Origin: Planctomycetes bacterium RBG_16_43_13
GTDB taxonomy: Bacteria; Planctomycetota; MHYJ01
Direction: 5' to 3'
Assembly: GCA_001828445.1 (NCBI GenBank)
Contig: MHYJ01000005.1
Location: forward strand, 241-31,451
Length of the DNA stretch: 31,211 nucleotides
Shown: piece after piece, positions 1-8,737 of the stretch
Numbering within the stretch: the first letter of the stretch is position 1
How the letters are laid out: each line of letters begins with the position of its first letter
The notes under the pieces: generated by a model
Databases searched by the model: none
Told to the model about the DNA's origin: nothing
The model's input: only the letters and a program-made list of their open reading frames with translations
Program-made: the position numbers and the translations under genes

Positions 1-556
1 GTTTTAGTTCAAGTCCCAGTGGTATAACCTCAAATTTTTCTTCTCTCCCGATTCCCATTTCAATCAATTCTTTCTTGAGTTCGTTACTCAGAGTAATAAT
101 TCTTGTTGAGATGCACGCCAATATTTTCTCAATATAAACAAATACCCATGATTTTAATTTTCCAAAATAACCTGTAAGCACATGACCGTGGAATGTATGT
201 AAGATTATGGGCACGCCTGCAAGCCACGCTGCAATCCTGCCTAAAGTGCCTGCTTTTGCAGTATGCGTATGAACAATATCAGGTTTTTCATGTCTGATTA
301 ATTTATACAACTTGTAAAAAGCAATTAAATCGTTTTTAATTCCTATTTCCCGCCCGAGTTCAGAAATAACAACGGGTTTTACTCCTCTGGACTCAGCAAG
401 GTACATCATATCTCCCTCTGTTTGTCCTTCAGTGCCTTTTACAAGGATTGTTTTATAACCTATCCTGTCAAGTTCATGAGAAAGAAGAATAGTATGAATA
501 GCAGGACCGCCGATATTAAGCCGGGCAATTATGCGAAGAACTTTAATTTTTTTCAA
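1..556 (-). CDS. Glycosyltransferase family 4, N-terminal part (cut by window edge)
   Basis: This is the N-terminal GT-B half of a family 4 glycosyltransferase, which would transfer an NDP-sugar onto a growing surface glycan at the cytoplasmic face. Translation from 556 reads KKIKVLRIIARLNIGGPAIH, the usual GT4 opening with a glycine-rich acceptor loop. Later come HTHTAKAG and HTFHGH segments, and it runs off the window at VIPLGLELK, the typical hinge before the C-terminal nucleotide-sugar domain. The frame is closed by an in-frame TAA at 572-574, so the start must be a TTG at 556 or 568. I chose 556 because MKKIKVLRI is the common family start. Neither TTG has a clear Shine-Dalgarno sequence. 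It is the last gene visible in the run, 185 bp after asnB. The family call is firm; the sugar and acceptor are unknown. Confidence 0.85.
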   Translation of the reverse strand, partial: MKKIKVLRIIARLNIGGPAIHTILLSHELDRIGYKTILVKGTEGQTEGDMMYLAESRGVKPVVISELGREIGIKNDLIAFYKLYKLIRHEKPDIVHTHTAKAGTLGRIAAWLAGVPIILHTFHGHVLTGYFGKLKSWVFVYIEKILACISTRIITLSNELKKELIEMGIGREEKFEVIPLGLELK

Positions 557-609
557 TGGTTCAATCAATGCTTAATCCGATAAAGGAATATCTGTAAGTT
601 TATCTCAGA

Positions 610-721
610 GGGTAATAGTATTAGTCTTGAACGGTTTTTTTTACTAAAAGCGAAAACCTCTCCCGATACGTCGGGACGAAATATCGGGACGAGAATGAGT
701 GAAAGACTAATGCTGTTGCCC
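610..721. repeat. Inverted-repeat element with nested hairpins between asnB and the GT4 gene
   Basis: The arms 610-628 and 703-721 are inverted copies matching at 16 of 19 positions. The three differences are all T/C transitions, so in plus-strand RNA every one becomes a G-U wobble and the 19-bp stem is continuous. Inside are a second small stem (GGTTTT near 634 against AAAACC near 652) and the palindrome TCCCGATACGTCGGGA at 661-676, followed by a second copy of its right half (TCGGGACGA at 671-679 and again at 684-692). The element fills most of the only sizeable gap in the downstream genes. It could be a MITE-like repeat, a structured RNA or a terminator-like element. No gene is encoded and no target-site duplication was established. 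Confidence 0.55.
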
Positions 722-741
722 AATAAACTGATTTACCTGCC

Positions 742-2643
742 TTATGCGTCTATAAATTCTCTGTGCCAGAGATCAAGCATTAATAATGCCCACAATCTCG
801 TGCTGTGGTCAATCTTCCCGGAAATATGCTCGGACAGCAATGCCCTTACTGCATCAGGCTTGAAATATCCTCTTTCAAGAGACCGGCTGCTTAACAGTAT
901 ATCCGTTATATAATCTTTGAGCTCATGCCTGAACCATTTGCTCACAGGAACGCCAAAACCGGTCTTTTCTCTTTCAAGAATCTCCTTGGGAATTAAACCA
1001 TTAAACGCCTTTTTGAGAATATATTTTTTAACCCTTCCGTTAAGTTTATATTCAAGCGGAATTGAAGCTGCAAATTCCATAAATTTATAATCCAGAAACG
1101 GGCATCTTACCTCAAGGGAATTTGCCATTGACGCAATATCCACTTTCACCAGTAAATCAAACGGCAGATATGAATGAATATCTGCATCCATGGCTTTTTC
1201 TACAAAGTCATCAGCGGTGCTGCGCTCAAAAAGATTTATAAAATATTCATAAGGGTCATTTCTCCCTAATATCTCTATCATTGCCTCTCCGTATTGAGCC
1301 TTCATATAACCTTTTGAAAAAGCGCTCATCCATTCAAAGTATTCGTGATTATGAAGATAAAGAGAGCCTTTAATAAAACGTTTAAGACGATTCAATTTGC
1401 TTTTGCTGTCTGACTCTCCAGCAATATCCAGAGTTCTGAGAGATAAAATCCTGATTGGCTCCGGTATATGCCTGAACCATCTCATGAGCTTCAAAGCATA
1501 ATATCTGTCATAACCTGCAAAATTTTCATCTCCTCCGTCCCCGGAAAGTGCAACCTTTACAAAATCTGAAGTCATCTTTGACAGATAATATGTCGGCAGC
1601 GCTGATGAATCAGCATACGGTTCTCCATAATGTCTTACCAGTTTCGGCAAGATATTAAGCGCATCAAATTTTACAACAAATTCTTTGTGGTCAGTTTTAA
1701 AAAGTTTTGCAATCTGTCTTGCATATGGAAGTTCATTATAAGCATCTTCCTCAAATCCTATAGAAAAAGTCTTTACCGGCTCCTGCATAATCTGAGACAT
1801 AAGAGCAACTACTATACTGGAATCAATACCGCCGCTTAAAAAAGCGCCAAACGGGACATCACTGATGAGCCGAACACTGACAGCGTGTTTCAATCTTTCA
1901 AACACATCCTTAGATAATTGTTTCTCGTCTGTCACTTCTATTTTTTTGGAGAAATCTATATCCCAGTATCTCTGAATTTTTACATTTCTCTTTTCAAGGA
2001 TTAGATAATGAGCAGGAGGAAGTTTAAAAACATTTTTAAAAACAGATTTGGGGGCGGGGATATACTGATATGTTAAATATTGGTGGATTGCAAAAAGGTC
2101 GATGTTTTTCGGGATATTCAGAGACAGTAAAGCCTGAAGCTCAGATGCAAAGACAAAGAATTTTTCATCCCAATAGTAAAAAAGCGGCTTTTTGCCGATT
2201 CTATCTCTTGCGAGAAAAAGTTTTTTTCTTTTATCATCCCATATTGCAAATGCAAACATGCCTGAGAATTTTTCAATGCATTGTTCTCCCCATTCTTCAT
2301 ATGCATGCAAAATAACCTCTGTATCTGAATTGCTTCTAAAAACATGATTCTTTTTTTCAAGTACAGGACGGATTTCTTTAAAGTTATAAATCTCGCCGTT
2401 ATAGGTTATCCATATTGAGCCATCTTCATTAGACATCGGCTGGTGGGCGTTTGCAGAAAGGTCAATAATGGAAAGCCTCGAGTGACCAAGCGCAACTCTA
2501 AGTTTTGAGTTCTGAGTTTTGAGTTCTGAGTTGAAGTATATTCCGCTGTCATCAGGCCCCCTATGGCGGAGGATACTTCCAACTTTTTCAAAAGTAGTTA
2601 CTCTTAGATTTTCACTAGATATAATTCCCCATATGCCGCACAT
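742..2643 (-). CDS. asnB: Asparagine synthase (glutamine-hydrolysing) family amidotransferase
   Basis: A 633-residue class II glutamine amidotransferase of the AsnB family. The N-terminal Cys2 (MCGIWG) is the glutaminase nucleophile, RHRGPDD lies near residues 26-32 and YNGEIYN near 81-87. The synthetase half has the pyrophosphate loop SGGIDSS at 270-276 and a later SGDGGDE. The family forms a carboxamide using ATP and glutamine-derived ammonia. Copies inside polysaccharide loci are thought to amidate sugar carboxylates rather than make free asparagine; that role is inferred here from position. It starts at ATG 2643, 9 bp after the GT2 stop. Residues about 38-48 are an extra low-complexity stretch encoded by a 14-bp tandem repeat, between GIYF and VALGHSRLS, where other AsnB proteins usually pass directly. 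Length and catalytic motifs are otherwise complete. Confidence 0.93.
   Translation of the reverse strand: MCGIWGIISSENLRVTTFEKVGSILRHRGPDDSGIYFNSELKTQNSKLRVALGHSRLSIIDLSANAHQPMSNEDGSIWITYNGEIYNFKEIRPVLEKKNHVFRSNSDTEVILHAYEEWGEQCIEKFSGMFAFAIWDDKRKKLFLARDRIGKKPLFYYWDEKFFVFASELQALLSLNIPKNIDLFAIHQYLTYQYIPAPKSVFKNVFKLPPAHYLILEKRNVKIQRYWDIDFSKKIEVTDEKQLSKDVFERLKHAVSVRLISDVPFGAFLSGGIDSSIVVALMSQIMQEPVKTFSIGFEEDAYNELPYARQIAKLFKTDHKEFVVKFDALNILPKLVRHYGEPYADSSALPTYYLSKMTSDFVKVALSGDGGDENFAGYDRYYALKLMRWFRHIPEPIRILSLRTLDIAGESDSKSKLNRLKRFIKGSLYLHNHEYFEWMSAFSKGYMKAQYGEAMIEILGRNDPYEYFINLFERSTADDFVEKAMDADIHSYLPFDLLVKVDIASMANSLEVRCPFLDYKFMEFAASIPLEYKLNGRVKKYILKKAFNGLIPKEILEREKTGFGVPVSKWFRHELKDYITDILLSSRSLERGYFKPDAVRALLSEHISGKIDHSTRLWALLMLDLWHREFIDA
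2501..2532. repeat. 14-bp tandem repeat inserted in frame within asnB
   Basis: The unit TTTTGAGTTCTGAG occurs twice exactly (2503-2516 and 2517-2530), with partial copies on either side. On the coding strand it reads as NSELKTQNSKL and adds about ten residues to a surface loop of the AsnB glutaminase domain without breaking the frame. On the minus strand it has no stop codon in this frame or in the frame of the overlapping non-coding ORF at 2406-2591. It looks like a dispersed short repeat that landed in a permissive loop, but no second copy was noticed in this window. Confidence 0.7.
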
Positions 2644-2652
2644 AATTTAATT

Positions 2653-3585
2653 TTAATTTTTAACCTGTCCTTTTACCTGTTGCACCCCTAACAATAAACC
2701 TCGAAATGCAGCAACGCAGTGCCCTAACCCCCTCCTGAAATGGGACATATTCCCCTTTAATAAGCCATAAACTATAAATGCTATCCCCTGCCCAAAAAAA
2801 CTCCATGCAGACAGCACCTTTGAGAATTCACTGTGCTTCTGGGCAAAATACATGTTATTCATTGTGGCTATATAAGCACGTAGATACTGCTTTTCAGCAG
2901 GCACGCCTGTTTCAATATGCTTTACCCTGGCATCGGACACAACAAAAAAACTGTACTCCTTGCCGACACGGTAGCTGAAATCAAGATCATCTCCTATACC
3001 CCATGCACTGAACCACTCATCAAAAGTAAATTTCTTGAAGATATCTTTACGCCACACCGTTGCCCCGCCGCATAACCACTGAACCGGGTGAGTGCGCCGG
3101 GCAGGACAGTACGGGGCATTGCGGCCGCTCCTTAGTATTTTCCCGGGGATACCGTCCCTGATAAAAAACAGTTTAAAAAACCAGAGAGGCTTATCCGGAT
3201 AAACATTATCAATAATATTAAACCCCGCGCCACCTGTGTCTCCCGAAGCATTACTCCAGAGGCCTATCATATTCCGGATCGCATGCGGCTCAAGTACAAT
3301 GTCGTCATCCAGAAATCCGACTATGTCTATATCATTACGAACTGCATTGAGTCCTGCATTTCTCTGGCGGGTTAACCCAGGCGGCAGCACCTGCATATAA
3401 TCAATCTTTAGTTGTGGAAATTTTTCTACGATATTTTTAATTCCCGGCTTCCCCCCATCAACTACAATTATCTGAGAAGGCAAAACTTCCTGGATAGTTA
3501 TACTATTAAATAACCGCTCTATCTGCAGCGGTCTATCTTTTGTAGGAATGATAAAACAGAGTTTAAGTGTATTGCTAAATGTCAT
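2653..3585 (-). CDS. Glycosyltransferase family 2
   Basis: A 310-residue GT-A fold inverting glycosyltransferase. The N-terminus KLCFIIPTKDRP is the family 2 nucleotide-binding start, IIVVDGG follows near residues 39-45, and FLDDDIVLEP has the DxD-type metal/nucleotide-binding aspartates at 93-95. A later WGIGDDLDFSYRVG segment resembles the catalytic-base region (ED-like) of the fold. The C-terminal 60 residues contain a hydrophobic stretch (FFGQGIAFIVYGLL) that may associate with the membrane. It lies between the surface-carbohydrate transferase gene (13 bp upstream) and asnB (9 bp downstream), consistent with one transcript. Sugar specificity cannot be read from the sequence. Confidence 0.88.
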   Translation of the reverse strand: MTFSNTLKLCFIIPTKDRPLQIERLFNSITIQEVLPSQIIVVDGGKPGIKNIVEKFPQLKIDYMQVLPPGLTRQRNAGLNAVRNDIDIVGFLDDDIVLEPHAIRNMIGLWSNASGDTGGAGFNIIDNVYPDKPLWFFKLFFIRDGIPGKILRSGRNAPYCPARRTHPVQWLCGGATVWRKDIFKKFTFDEWFSAWGIGDDLDFSYRVGKEYSFFVVSDARVKHIETGVPAEKQYLRAYIATMNNMYFAQKHSEFSKVLSAWSFFGQGIAFIVYGLLKGNMSHFRRGLGHCVAAFRGLLLGVQQVKGQVKN

Positions 3586-3598
3586 AGTAGGGTAACAT

Positions 3599-5275
3599 CT
3601 AATCTATAAAACTTTTTAACGAGCCTTCCGAAGGAGCGGCGAAATAGCCTTGCAGGAACTTTCTCGCAGCGCCCGGCAGTTCATCGCTTTGCTCCGGTGC
3701 GGAAGATTTAATCTCCTCAAGTGCTGCCGCAAGCTCTGATACGGAATAAACAGACCATTTATATGTCGTAAATTCATCTAAAGGGTCGCCGTGCAAAGGC
3801 GAGTCAATTCCAAGGTAAACTGCGGGAACCCCGTTTAACAGCGCCTGCATCCCCACCGAGGAATGTCTGTAAAGAACACACAGACTGCCTTCAATGTCCT
3901 GCATGAGGTTATTGTCGGATATCTCTACGTTGTCGGGGAGATGGTTTATACACTGGCTTACAATCCGTTTTGCAGGGACGTTCGGGTGAAACCTTAAACA
4001 AAATATAAAATCATCCAGCATTTTTGAATGTTCGAGTATCCATTCAAGAAGGACTATTGAGCTCTCCATCCCGTCTAATGCAACAAGGATTTTCCGGCGA
4101 TTGTATCCGGCCCCCTTTTTTTTGCTGATTTCCGGTATATCTTTGATGATACAGCCGTCCGTCATTTTTTGGGAGGGATACCGTACGCCGACTTTTTGAA
4201 GTAATTTTTTGGCATAAGGCCCAGTGCAGACATAGGCATCAGGCCCGGGCTTTAACAGCGCCTCTTTGCCTGTCAACCGTATTTTGAGGTTCAGCGGGTA
4301 TATTACCGCATGGGAGTAACCGATAATCTTTCCGTGTCCCAGTCTCCTGAAAGCCTGTATGCATGCCCTTTCATGGACATTTTCCTCAAATCCGTAAATC
4401 AGCCTGTCAAATTTCTGCAGACTGCAGAGCCTCTCGGCGGCTTTAAAACGTATTTCAGCGCCTATATTGAAGGAATTAATAAAATTACCTGCATACCACC
4501 GTATAAGTTTCGACATGTCACAGCCCATGAATTTAACCTCTGAAACCCGGATATTCCTGAAATAGAGCCCTATCAGCGCAAGAATCATTTCCCGCCATCT
4601 TATCAGCGAGTACGTAGTGTACACCTTCGTATCCTGACAGTGTGAGGTTTTCTGAACGGTGTTTTTATCAAATTCATTAAGAGGCTCGCACAGGTATACG
4701 CATTTCATACCGTTTTTTTTAAGAAAGTCATGCAGATTGCCTAAAAACGGGTCATGATATGAGCCGTTTCTGAAAGAAGACGGATAATAAAAGGAAGAAA
4801 TTAAAGCAGTATCCCCGCGGATGCCACCCCCTGCCTTAACAGACGGAGAAAACCACTTTTTATAGAGGCAGGATAAAAACCTGACGGCAAACCAACCAAG
4901 ATTGTTTATTTTCTGTGCAATTGCGTCAACCCGGCCGCCCTGCGCAGAGCCCGTACTGATTAATTCCCATCTGTTTATCCTTGCCCACTCAATAAAGACC
5001 CTTTTCATCTGCACGCTGTCACAGACTATAACTAATCCGGCATCTCCGGAAGCGGGGGTGCACGCAAGGGTGAATAGTACGAGGCATAGATACCCTATTG
5101 AATTTTCCCAGGGCTGCATCTTTGAAGAGACAACATTCCTCCAGAACGGATGTTCGGGCGGGAAACCGCTGACAACCTCATCCCAGAATCCGTCAAACTC
5201 CCCCAGAAATTCTTCCGTATCCTTGCTGCCGATAGCAGGAAGATAGAATCTCCCGACGTTGAATTTTCTTGCCAT
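3599..5275 (-). CDS. Surface-carbohydrate biosynthesis transferase (GT-B-like, capsule type)
   Basis: A large protein resembling the surface carbohydrate biosynthesis proteins known from Leptospira-type O-antigen loci and related to CDP-glycerol/capsule transferases. The C-terminal half carries the recognisable GT-B signals: KILVALDGME, FCLRFHPNVP, and YRHSSVGMQALLNGVPAVYL, the nucleotide-sugar loop of this superfamily. The N-terminal half has no motif I can name. The open frame extends to an ATG at 5377, but the added 34 residues are very basic, have no ribosome-binding site and look non-coding. The ATG at 5275 follows an AGAG-like site and begins MARKFNVGRFYLP, so I chose it (558 aa). The gene is GC-rich compared with the ACP region (a 60-base sample near 3661 has about 55% GC). 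The exact family name is moderately sure; substrate unknown. Confidence 0.72.
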   Translation of the reverse strand: MARKFNVGRFYLPAIGSKDTEEFLGEFDGFWDEVVSGFPPEHPFWRNVVSSKMQPWENSIGYLCLVLFTLACTPASGDAGLVIVCDSVQMKRVFIEWARINRWELISTGSAQGGRVDAIAQKINNLGWFAVRFLSCLYKKWFSPSVKAGGGIRGDTALISSFYYPSSFRNGSYHDPFLGNLHDFLKKNGMKCVYLCEPLNEFDKNTVQKTSHCQDTKVYTTYSLIRWREMILALIGLYFRNIRVSEVKFMGCDMSKLIRWYAGNFINSFNIGAEIRFKAAERLCSLQKFDRLIYGFEENVHERACIQAFRRLGHGKIIGYSHAVIYPLNLKIRLTGKEALLKPGPDAYVCTGPYAKKLLQKVGVRYPSQKMTDGCIIKDIPEISKKKGAGYNRRKILVALDGMESSIVLLEWILEHSKMLDDFIFCLRFHPNVPAKRIVSQCINHLPDNVEISDNNLMQDIEGSLCVLYRHSSVGMQALLNGVPAVYLGIDSPLHGDPLDEFTTYKWSVYSVSELAAALEEIKSSAPEQSDELPGAARKFLQGYFAAPSEGSLKSFID

Positions 5276-5473
5276 GAGGATCTCTTTTTTTGAAAGTCTC
5301 CTAAATGAAATCAGTCTCAGCGGGACTTGCCCCCTGCAAACTCTCCTGCTTAGACGCGTTGTAATAATTACCTTCATATCGGTGTGCGGTTATGTGCAGT
5401 CGGATTCACGAAAATCAGCATAGCATGAGGGACGGGCACTTCGTAAGTCCAGGGAAACTTCCTATGGAATGCT

Positions 5474-6130
5474 TTACCGGATATTTAATTCAGAAATGAC
5501 AGAATCAAGGTCACAAAAACTGCTGATTGAAGGGAAACTATTGTTGTTGAAGACATTATCCTCACATAAGTGCCCTGTGCGGGCCACAAATTTGATGCCG
5601 CATTTTACGGCGCCCTCTAAATCGTCCGGAGAGTCTCCCACAAAGATGACTTCGTCCCTGGAATATTTTTTCGCTGACAGCAGGGAATGAATAATTTCAG
5701 ACTTGGCAGGGGGAGAACCGTATACACTCAGGAAATAGGGGCTTAAATTTTTCTTAGACACTATTTCCTCCAGCTCTTTCTGCGGCGTGCCAGAGATTAT
5801 ATAGAAATCATATCTGTTATAATTCTTCTTAAGAAACTCTAATGCCCCGTCAACGAAAGAGGCGCGGATTACCTTGTCTTTTACATACTGCGAGAACCTG
5901 TCTTCCAGTTCCTTCAGCCTTTCTTCTGTAAGCTTCCTCTTTAAGATATTTTTATAAAAGTAAATAATTTTATTTCTCCTGGATATGCCGCCATGTTTTT
6001 TATGGTAATCCAATATCCCAGCCAGGTCATTTTCTTCCTCGTCTTTAAATAATTCCCTGAAGGCAGCGGTTTTGATATTTACCGATTCAACCAAGACGCC
6101 GTCAAAATCAAGAAGTATAACCTTTATCAT
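5474..6130 (-). CDS. HAD-superfamily phosphatase
   Basis: A 218-residue haloacid-dehalogenase-type hydrolase with a helical cap. Motif I is DFDGV with nucleophile Asp8 and Asp10, motif II is IISGTP (about 111-116), the motif III lysine is in PPAKSE (about 143), and motif IV is VGDSPDD (164-170). These make it a phosphoglycolate-phosphatase-like monophosphatase. The frame extends to 6160 inside the upstream epimerase, but starting at ATG 6130 puts the DFDGV strand at the N-terminus as usual and leaves a 10-bp gap. With the NeuA-like cytidylyltransferase, SDR, hydroxyacid dehydrogenase and epimerase upstream, it probably dephosphorylates a sugar-acid or sugar intermediate. That substrate is inference from context. 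Confidence 0.85.
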   Translation of the reverse strand: MIKVILLDFDGVLVESVNIKTAAFRELFKDEEENDLAGILDYHKKHGGISRRNKIIYFYKNILKRKLTEERLKELEDRFSQYVKDKVIRASFVDGALEFLKKNYNRYDFYIISGTPQKELEEIVSKKNLSPYFLSVYGSPPAKSEIIHSLLSAKKYSRDEVIFVGDSPDDLEGAVKCGIKFVARTGHLCEDNVFNNNSFPSISSFCDLDSVISELNIR

Positions 6131-6140
6131 GCCTGCGGCG

Positions 6141-7043
6141 CTATTCAACGGCGCCTTCAATCTTATCCGTCTTTAAATTTTTGTGGATGTAATCAAGGCA
6201 GTCCAGTATCCCCTGTCCGAGGTCTATATAGTAGTTGGAGGTCAGTTTCCTTGCCGTCTTCGGAGTGAAAGAATAGGGCGTTATTTCATAATGGTAAGTC
6301 TGCCTGGTGGGCAGGTACTCTATCTCAACCTTATTGCCAAGGATCTCCTTAATCATAAGGAGCAAGTCTTTTATTTTAATGGGGTGGTGGCCTGTGAGAA
6401 CAACACACTGGTTTTTATATTCCTCCGACAGTATGTCCACGCTGTAACGGGCGGCGTCTTCCACATGGACGTATTCTCTTATCTCTTCACCGTCTCCGTA
6501 GCGGACGATTTTCCCCAGCGTCAGGGCGTCTTTTAGTATTTTATAAATCCAGTTGTGTTCATCTGCGTATTTCCCGTACAGGGAACCGTAGCGGAGGATG
6601 GTATAATTCAGATTATAGACCTCATGAAAACTCTCAATTAATAATTCCGAGGCAAATTTACTTGCCCTGTAAAAAGAACCCGATTTGCCGTATACGTATA
6701 TGGAGCTGGCAAAGATATATCTTTTTATTTTGCAGTCTTTAGCGGCATTCATTATTTTTGTATTGCCTAATATGTTAACCTTCACAGTTTCTACGGGATT
6801 CACTGCTGCTTCTTCTATATCGGCTACGGCAGAAAAGTTATATATGATATCCGCATCCTTTAACGCCTCTTTTAACTTTACATCGTCATTAATGTCGCCT
6901 GTTACCATGACTTGATTTTTCTTTAAGCGGGGATATTCGCGCAAATCGTAAATTATTACCTGATAATCCCTCTTTGCCAGCTCATCGGCAACGTGACTTC
7001 CGAGGAAGCCCGACCCGCCGAAAACCACTACCCTTTCCTTCAT
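6141..7043 (-). CDS. NAD-dependent sugar epimerase/dehydratase (extended SDR)
   Basis: A 300-residue extended short-chain dehydrogenase/reductase of the UDP-galactose-epimerase type. The N-terminal Rossmann motif is GGSGFLGSH (G9, G12, G15). NFSAVADIEEA follows near residue 69 and the catalytic serine pair lies near 113-114. YRASK gives the Tyr125/Lys129 pair. RYGSLYG and REYVHVEDAA are typical of sugar-nucleotide epimerases and dehydratases. Its start overlaps the stop of the hydroxyacid dehydrogenase gene by 4 nt (ATGA), which implies translational coupling. It probably epimerises, dehydrates or reduces a nucleotide sugar used in this locus; which one cannot be told. Confidence 0.88.
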   Translation of the reverse strand: MKERVVVFGGSGFLGSHVADELAKRDYQVIIYDLREYPRLKKNQVMVTGDINDDVKLKEALKDADIIYNFSAVADIEEAAVNPVETVKVNILGNTKIMNAAKDCKIKRYIFASSIYVYGKSGSFYRASKFASELLIESFHEVYNLNYTILRYGSLYGKYADEHNWIYKILKDALTLGKIVRYGDGEEIREYVHVEDAARYSVDILSEEYKNQCVVLTGHHPIKIKDLLLMIKEILGNKVEIEYLPTRQTYHYEITPYSFTPKTARKLTSNYYIDLGQGILDCLDYIHKNLKTDKIEGAVE

Positions 7044-7954
7044 AATAAACCCGCTTTCTGGAATCCTTTGAGCAAATTTTCCACTGCCTGTTTTTCCATC
7101 TCCGCTCTTGCCTCCCTTGCATAAGAGCCTATATGCGGGGTGAGAATAACATTAGGTAAATACCTCAACTCACCGTTATAAGGCTCCTTGTTAAAGACAT
7201 CAAAAGCGGCGAATGACACCGTGCCATCCTTTAAAGCCTTTGCAATAGCGCCTTCATCTATTAAATTCGAACGGGAAGTATTTATTATGATGACCCCTTT
7301 TTTTAATTTTTTGATGCTGTTTGAATCAAGTATCAGATCTGTACTGCTTGAATTAAAGGAAATTATATCGGAAACGCTAAACAGCTTATCCAAATGCAAT
7401 TTTTTGAATTTTTTATTGTTTTTATATGTATCGTAATAAACCACGTTACAGTTGAAGCTCTGTTTCAAAATTCCGGCAAGCCTGCCGCCGATTCTGCCAA
7501 GCCCCACTATCCCGACTGTTTTCCCGTGCAGAAGGGACCCCATATATTTATTCCATTTGCCGTTTTTCATTTCTCTGTCAGAATGTGAAATACCCCTGAG
7601 ACAATCCAATATTAACCCCACTGCCAATTCTGTAACGCTCTCTGTAACAGCCTCCGGGGTATTGAACACTTCAATATTCAATTTTTCAGCTGCCTCAAGG
7701 TCAATATTGTCAAGCCCCGTACCGCAACGGGATATTACCCTGAGATGCGGTAGTTTCAAAAGCACATCCTTGGATATGATTTCGGTGCCTGCAATTAATC
7801 CTTCGGCATCCTTTGCAAGCTCCACAAGCTCATGAGAAAGAACTTTTCTTTGATAAGGATTAAGGACAACAGAGCATCCCCTGTTTCTACATAATTCCAA
7901 AGAAGAACTATCTACTTTCCCAAAAGTTGTTGTGGTGATAACGACTTTAGGCAT
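7040..7954 (-). CDS. D-isomer-specific 2-hydroxyacid dehydrogenase (SerA-like)
   Basis: A 304-residue NAD-dependent 2-hydroxyacid dehydrogenase of the phosphoglycerate-dehydrogenase family without the C-terminal ACT domain of SerA. The cofactor motif is VGIVGLGRIGG (G151, G153, G156). The catalytic triad is visible as Arg228 in NTSRSN, Glu257 in NKEP and His274 in LTPHIG. SRCGTGLDNID (about 75-85) is the substrate-loop signature. A Shine-Dalgarno-like AGAGG precedes ATG 7954. Lying between an SDR and an epimerase in a glycan locus, it may oxidise or reduce a three-carbon or sugar-derived acid instead of serving serine synthesis. The enzyme family is firm; the role is inferred. Confidence 0.88.
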   Translation of the reverse strand: MPKVVITTTTFGKVDSSSLELCRNRGCSVVLNPYQRKVLSHELVELAKDAEGLIAGTEIISKDVLLKLPHLRVISRCGTGLDNIDLEAAEKLNIEVFNTPEAVTESVTELAVGLILDCLRGISHSDREMKNGKWNKYMGSLLHGKTVGIVGLGRIGGRLAGILKQSFNCNVVYYDTYKNNKKFKKLHLDKLFSVSDIISFNSSSTDLILDSNSIKKLKKGVIIINTSRSNLIDEGAIAKALKDGTVSFAAFDVFNKEPYNGELRYLPNVILTPHIGSYAREARAEMEKQAVENLLKGFQKAGLL

Positions 7955-7984
7955 CCTGATTTCCTCTAACTCTAAATAATAGAC

Positions 7985-8737
7985 CTATTCTCCGCCTGCT
8001 ATTGTTATAATTTCATTTGTTATGAATTTATTCACATCACTTCCCAAATAATAAACCATATCTGCGATATCTTTAGGCATCCCCATTTTCTTAAGTGGAA
8101 TCATAGCAGTTCTCTTTCTCATATCCTTAGGAAACTTCTTATGAAATTCTGTATCAATAACCCCGGGCCTGATAGTATTAACAAGTACATCATATTCAGC
8201 CCCTTCCCTTGCGAGTGTTCCGGTCAGGCCTTCCAGTCCCCTCTTAGAACACCCATAATGCAGGGAATAGCCAGAGCCCCCATATTTAGCAGCAATAGAA
8301 CTTATATTTACAATTCTCCCGAAGCGTCTTTTTTTCATATCCATAAATATACGGGATGTCAGCACCATGGGAGCAAATGTATTAACCATAAATACACCGG
8401 CAATGTCTTCTATAGTCAATTTGCTAAAATGTTTTTTTGCAACATACGTTCCGGCATTATTAACAAGACTGTCTATGCGAAACTTTTTTACGTTATTAAT
8501 AAAACGGATAATTTCACGTTTTGATGAAAAATTTGATTTTAACAGCCAGCATTTGACATTATGTGCATCCACAATTTTTTTCAATTCCTTTGCCTTGTCT
8601 TCCGAAGAACAATAATGACCCACTATGCTCCATCCTTTTTCCGCATACCTGAGGGTTATTTCTTTCCCGATGCCGCTCGTCGCCCCGGTAATAAGGACTG
8701 TCTTCTGTGAATTCTTATTAATCTTTGCTCTCGTCAT
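7985..8737 (-). CDS. SDR-family oxidoreductase (FabG-like)
   Basis: A 250-residue classical short-chain dehydrogenase/reductase. The cofactor motif TGATSGIG lies at 17-24, NNAG at 93-96, the catalytic Ser near 146-147 and YGCSK at 161-165. The C-terminus FITNEIITIAGGE matches the usual end of FabG-like enzymes. It overlaps the end of the NeuA-like cytidylyltransferase gene by 20 nt, so the two are probably translated together and may act on the same sugar acid or its precursor. A role in fatty-acid synthesis is less likely given the neighbours, although an acyl carrier protein does occur in the same locus. Confidence 0.87.
   Translation of the reverse strand: MTRAKINKNSQKTVLITGATSGIGKEITLRYAEKGWSIVGHYCSSEDKAKELKKIVDAHNVKCWLLKSNFSSKREIIRFINNVKKFRIDSLVNNAGTYVAKKHFSKLTIEDIAGVFMVNTFAPMVLTSRIFMDMKKRRFGRIVNISSIAAKYGGSGYSLHYGCSKRGLEGLTGTLAREGAEYDVLVNTIRPGVIDTEFHKKFPKDMRKRTAMIPLKKMGMPKDIADMVYYLGSDVNKFITNEIITIAGGE

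Noticed and set aside
629..702. Rho-independent terminator after asnB
   Set aside because: On the minus strand the CCCGA hairpin is followed by GAGGTTTTCG rather than an uninterrupted T-run, so a terminator cannot be claimed.
2406..2591. Second minus-strand frame inside asnB
   Set aside because: It only exists because the 14-bp repeat is open in more than one frame; asnB covers it.
5276..5377. N-terminal extension of the 3599-5275 gene to ATG 5377
   Set aside because: No ribosome-binding site, a strongly basic composition and no family-like sequence; the ATG at 5275 is better placed, though the longer form is not excluded.
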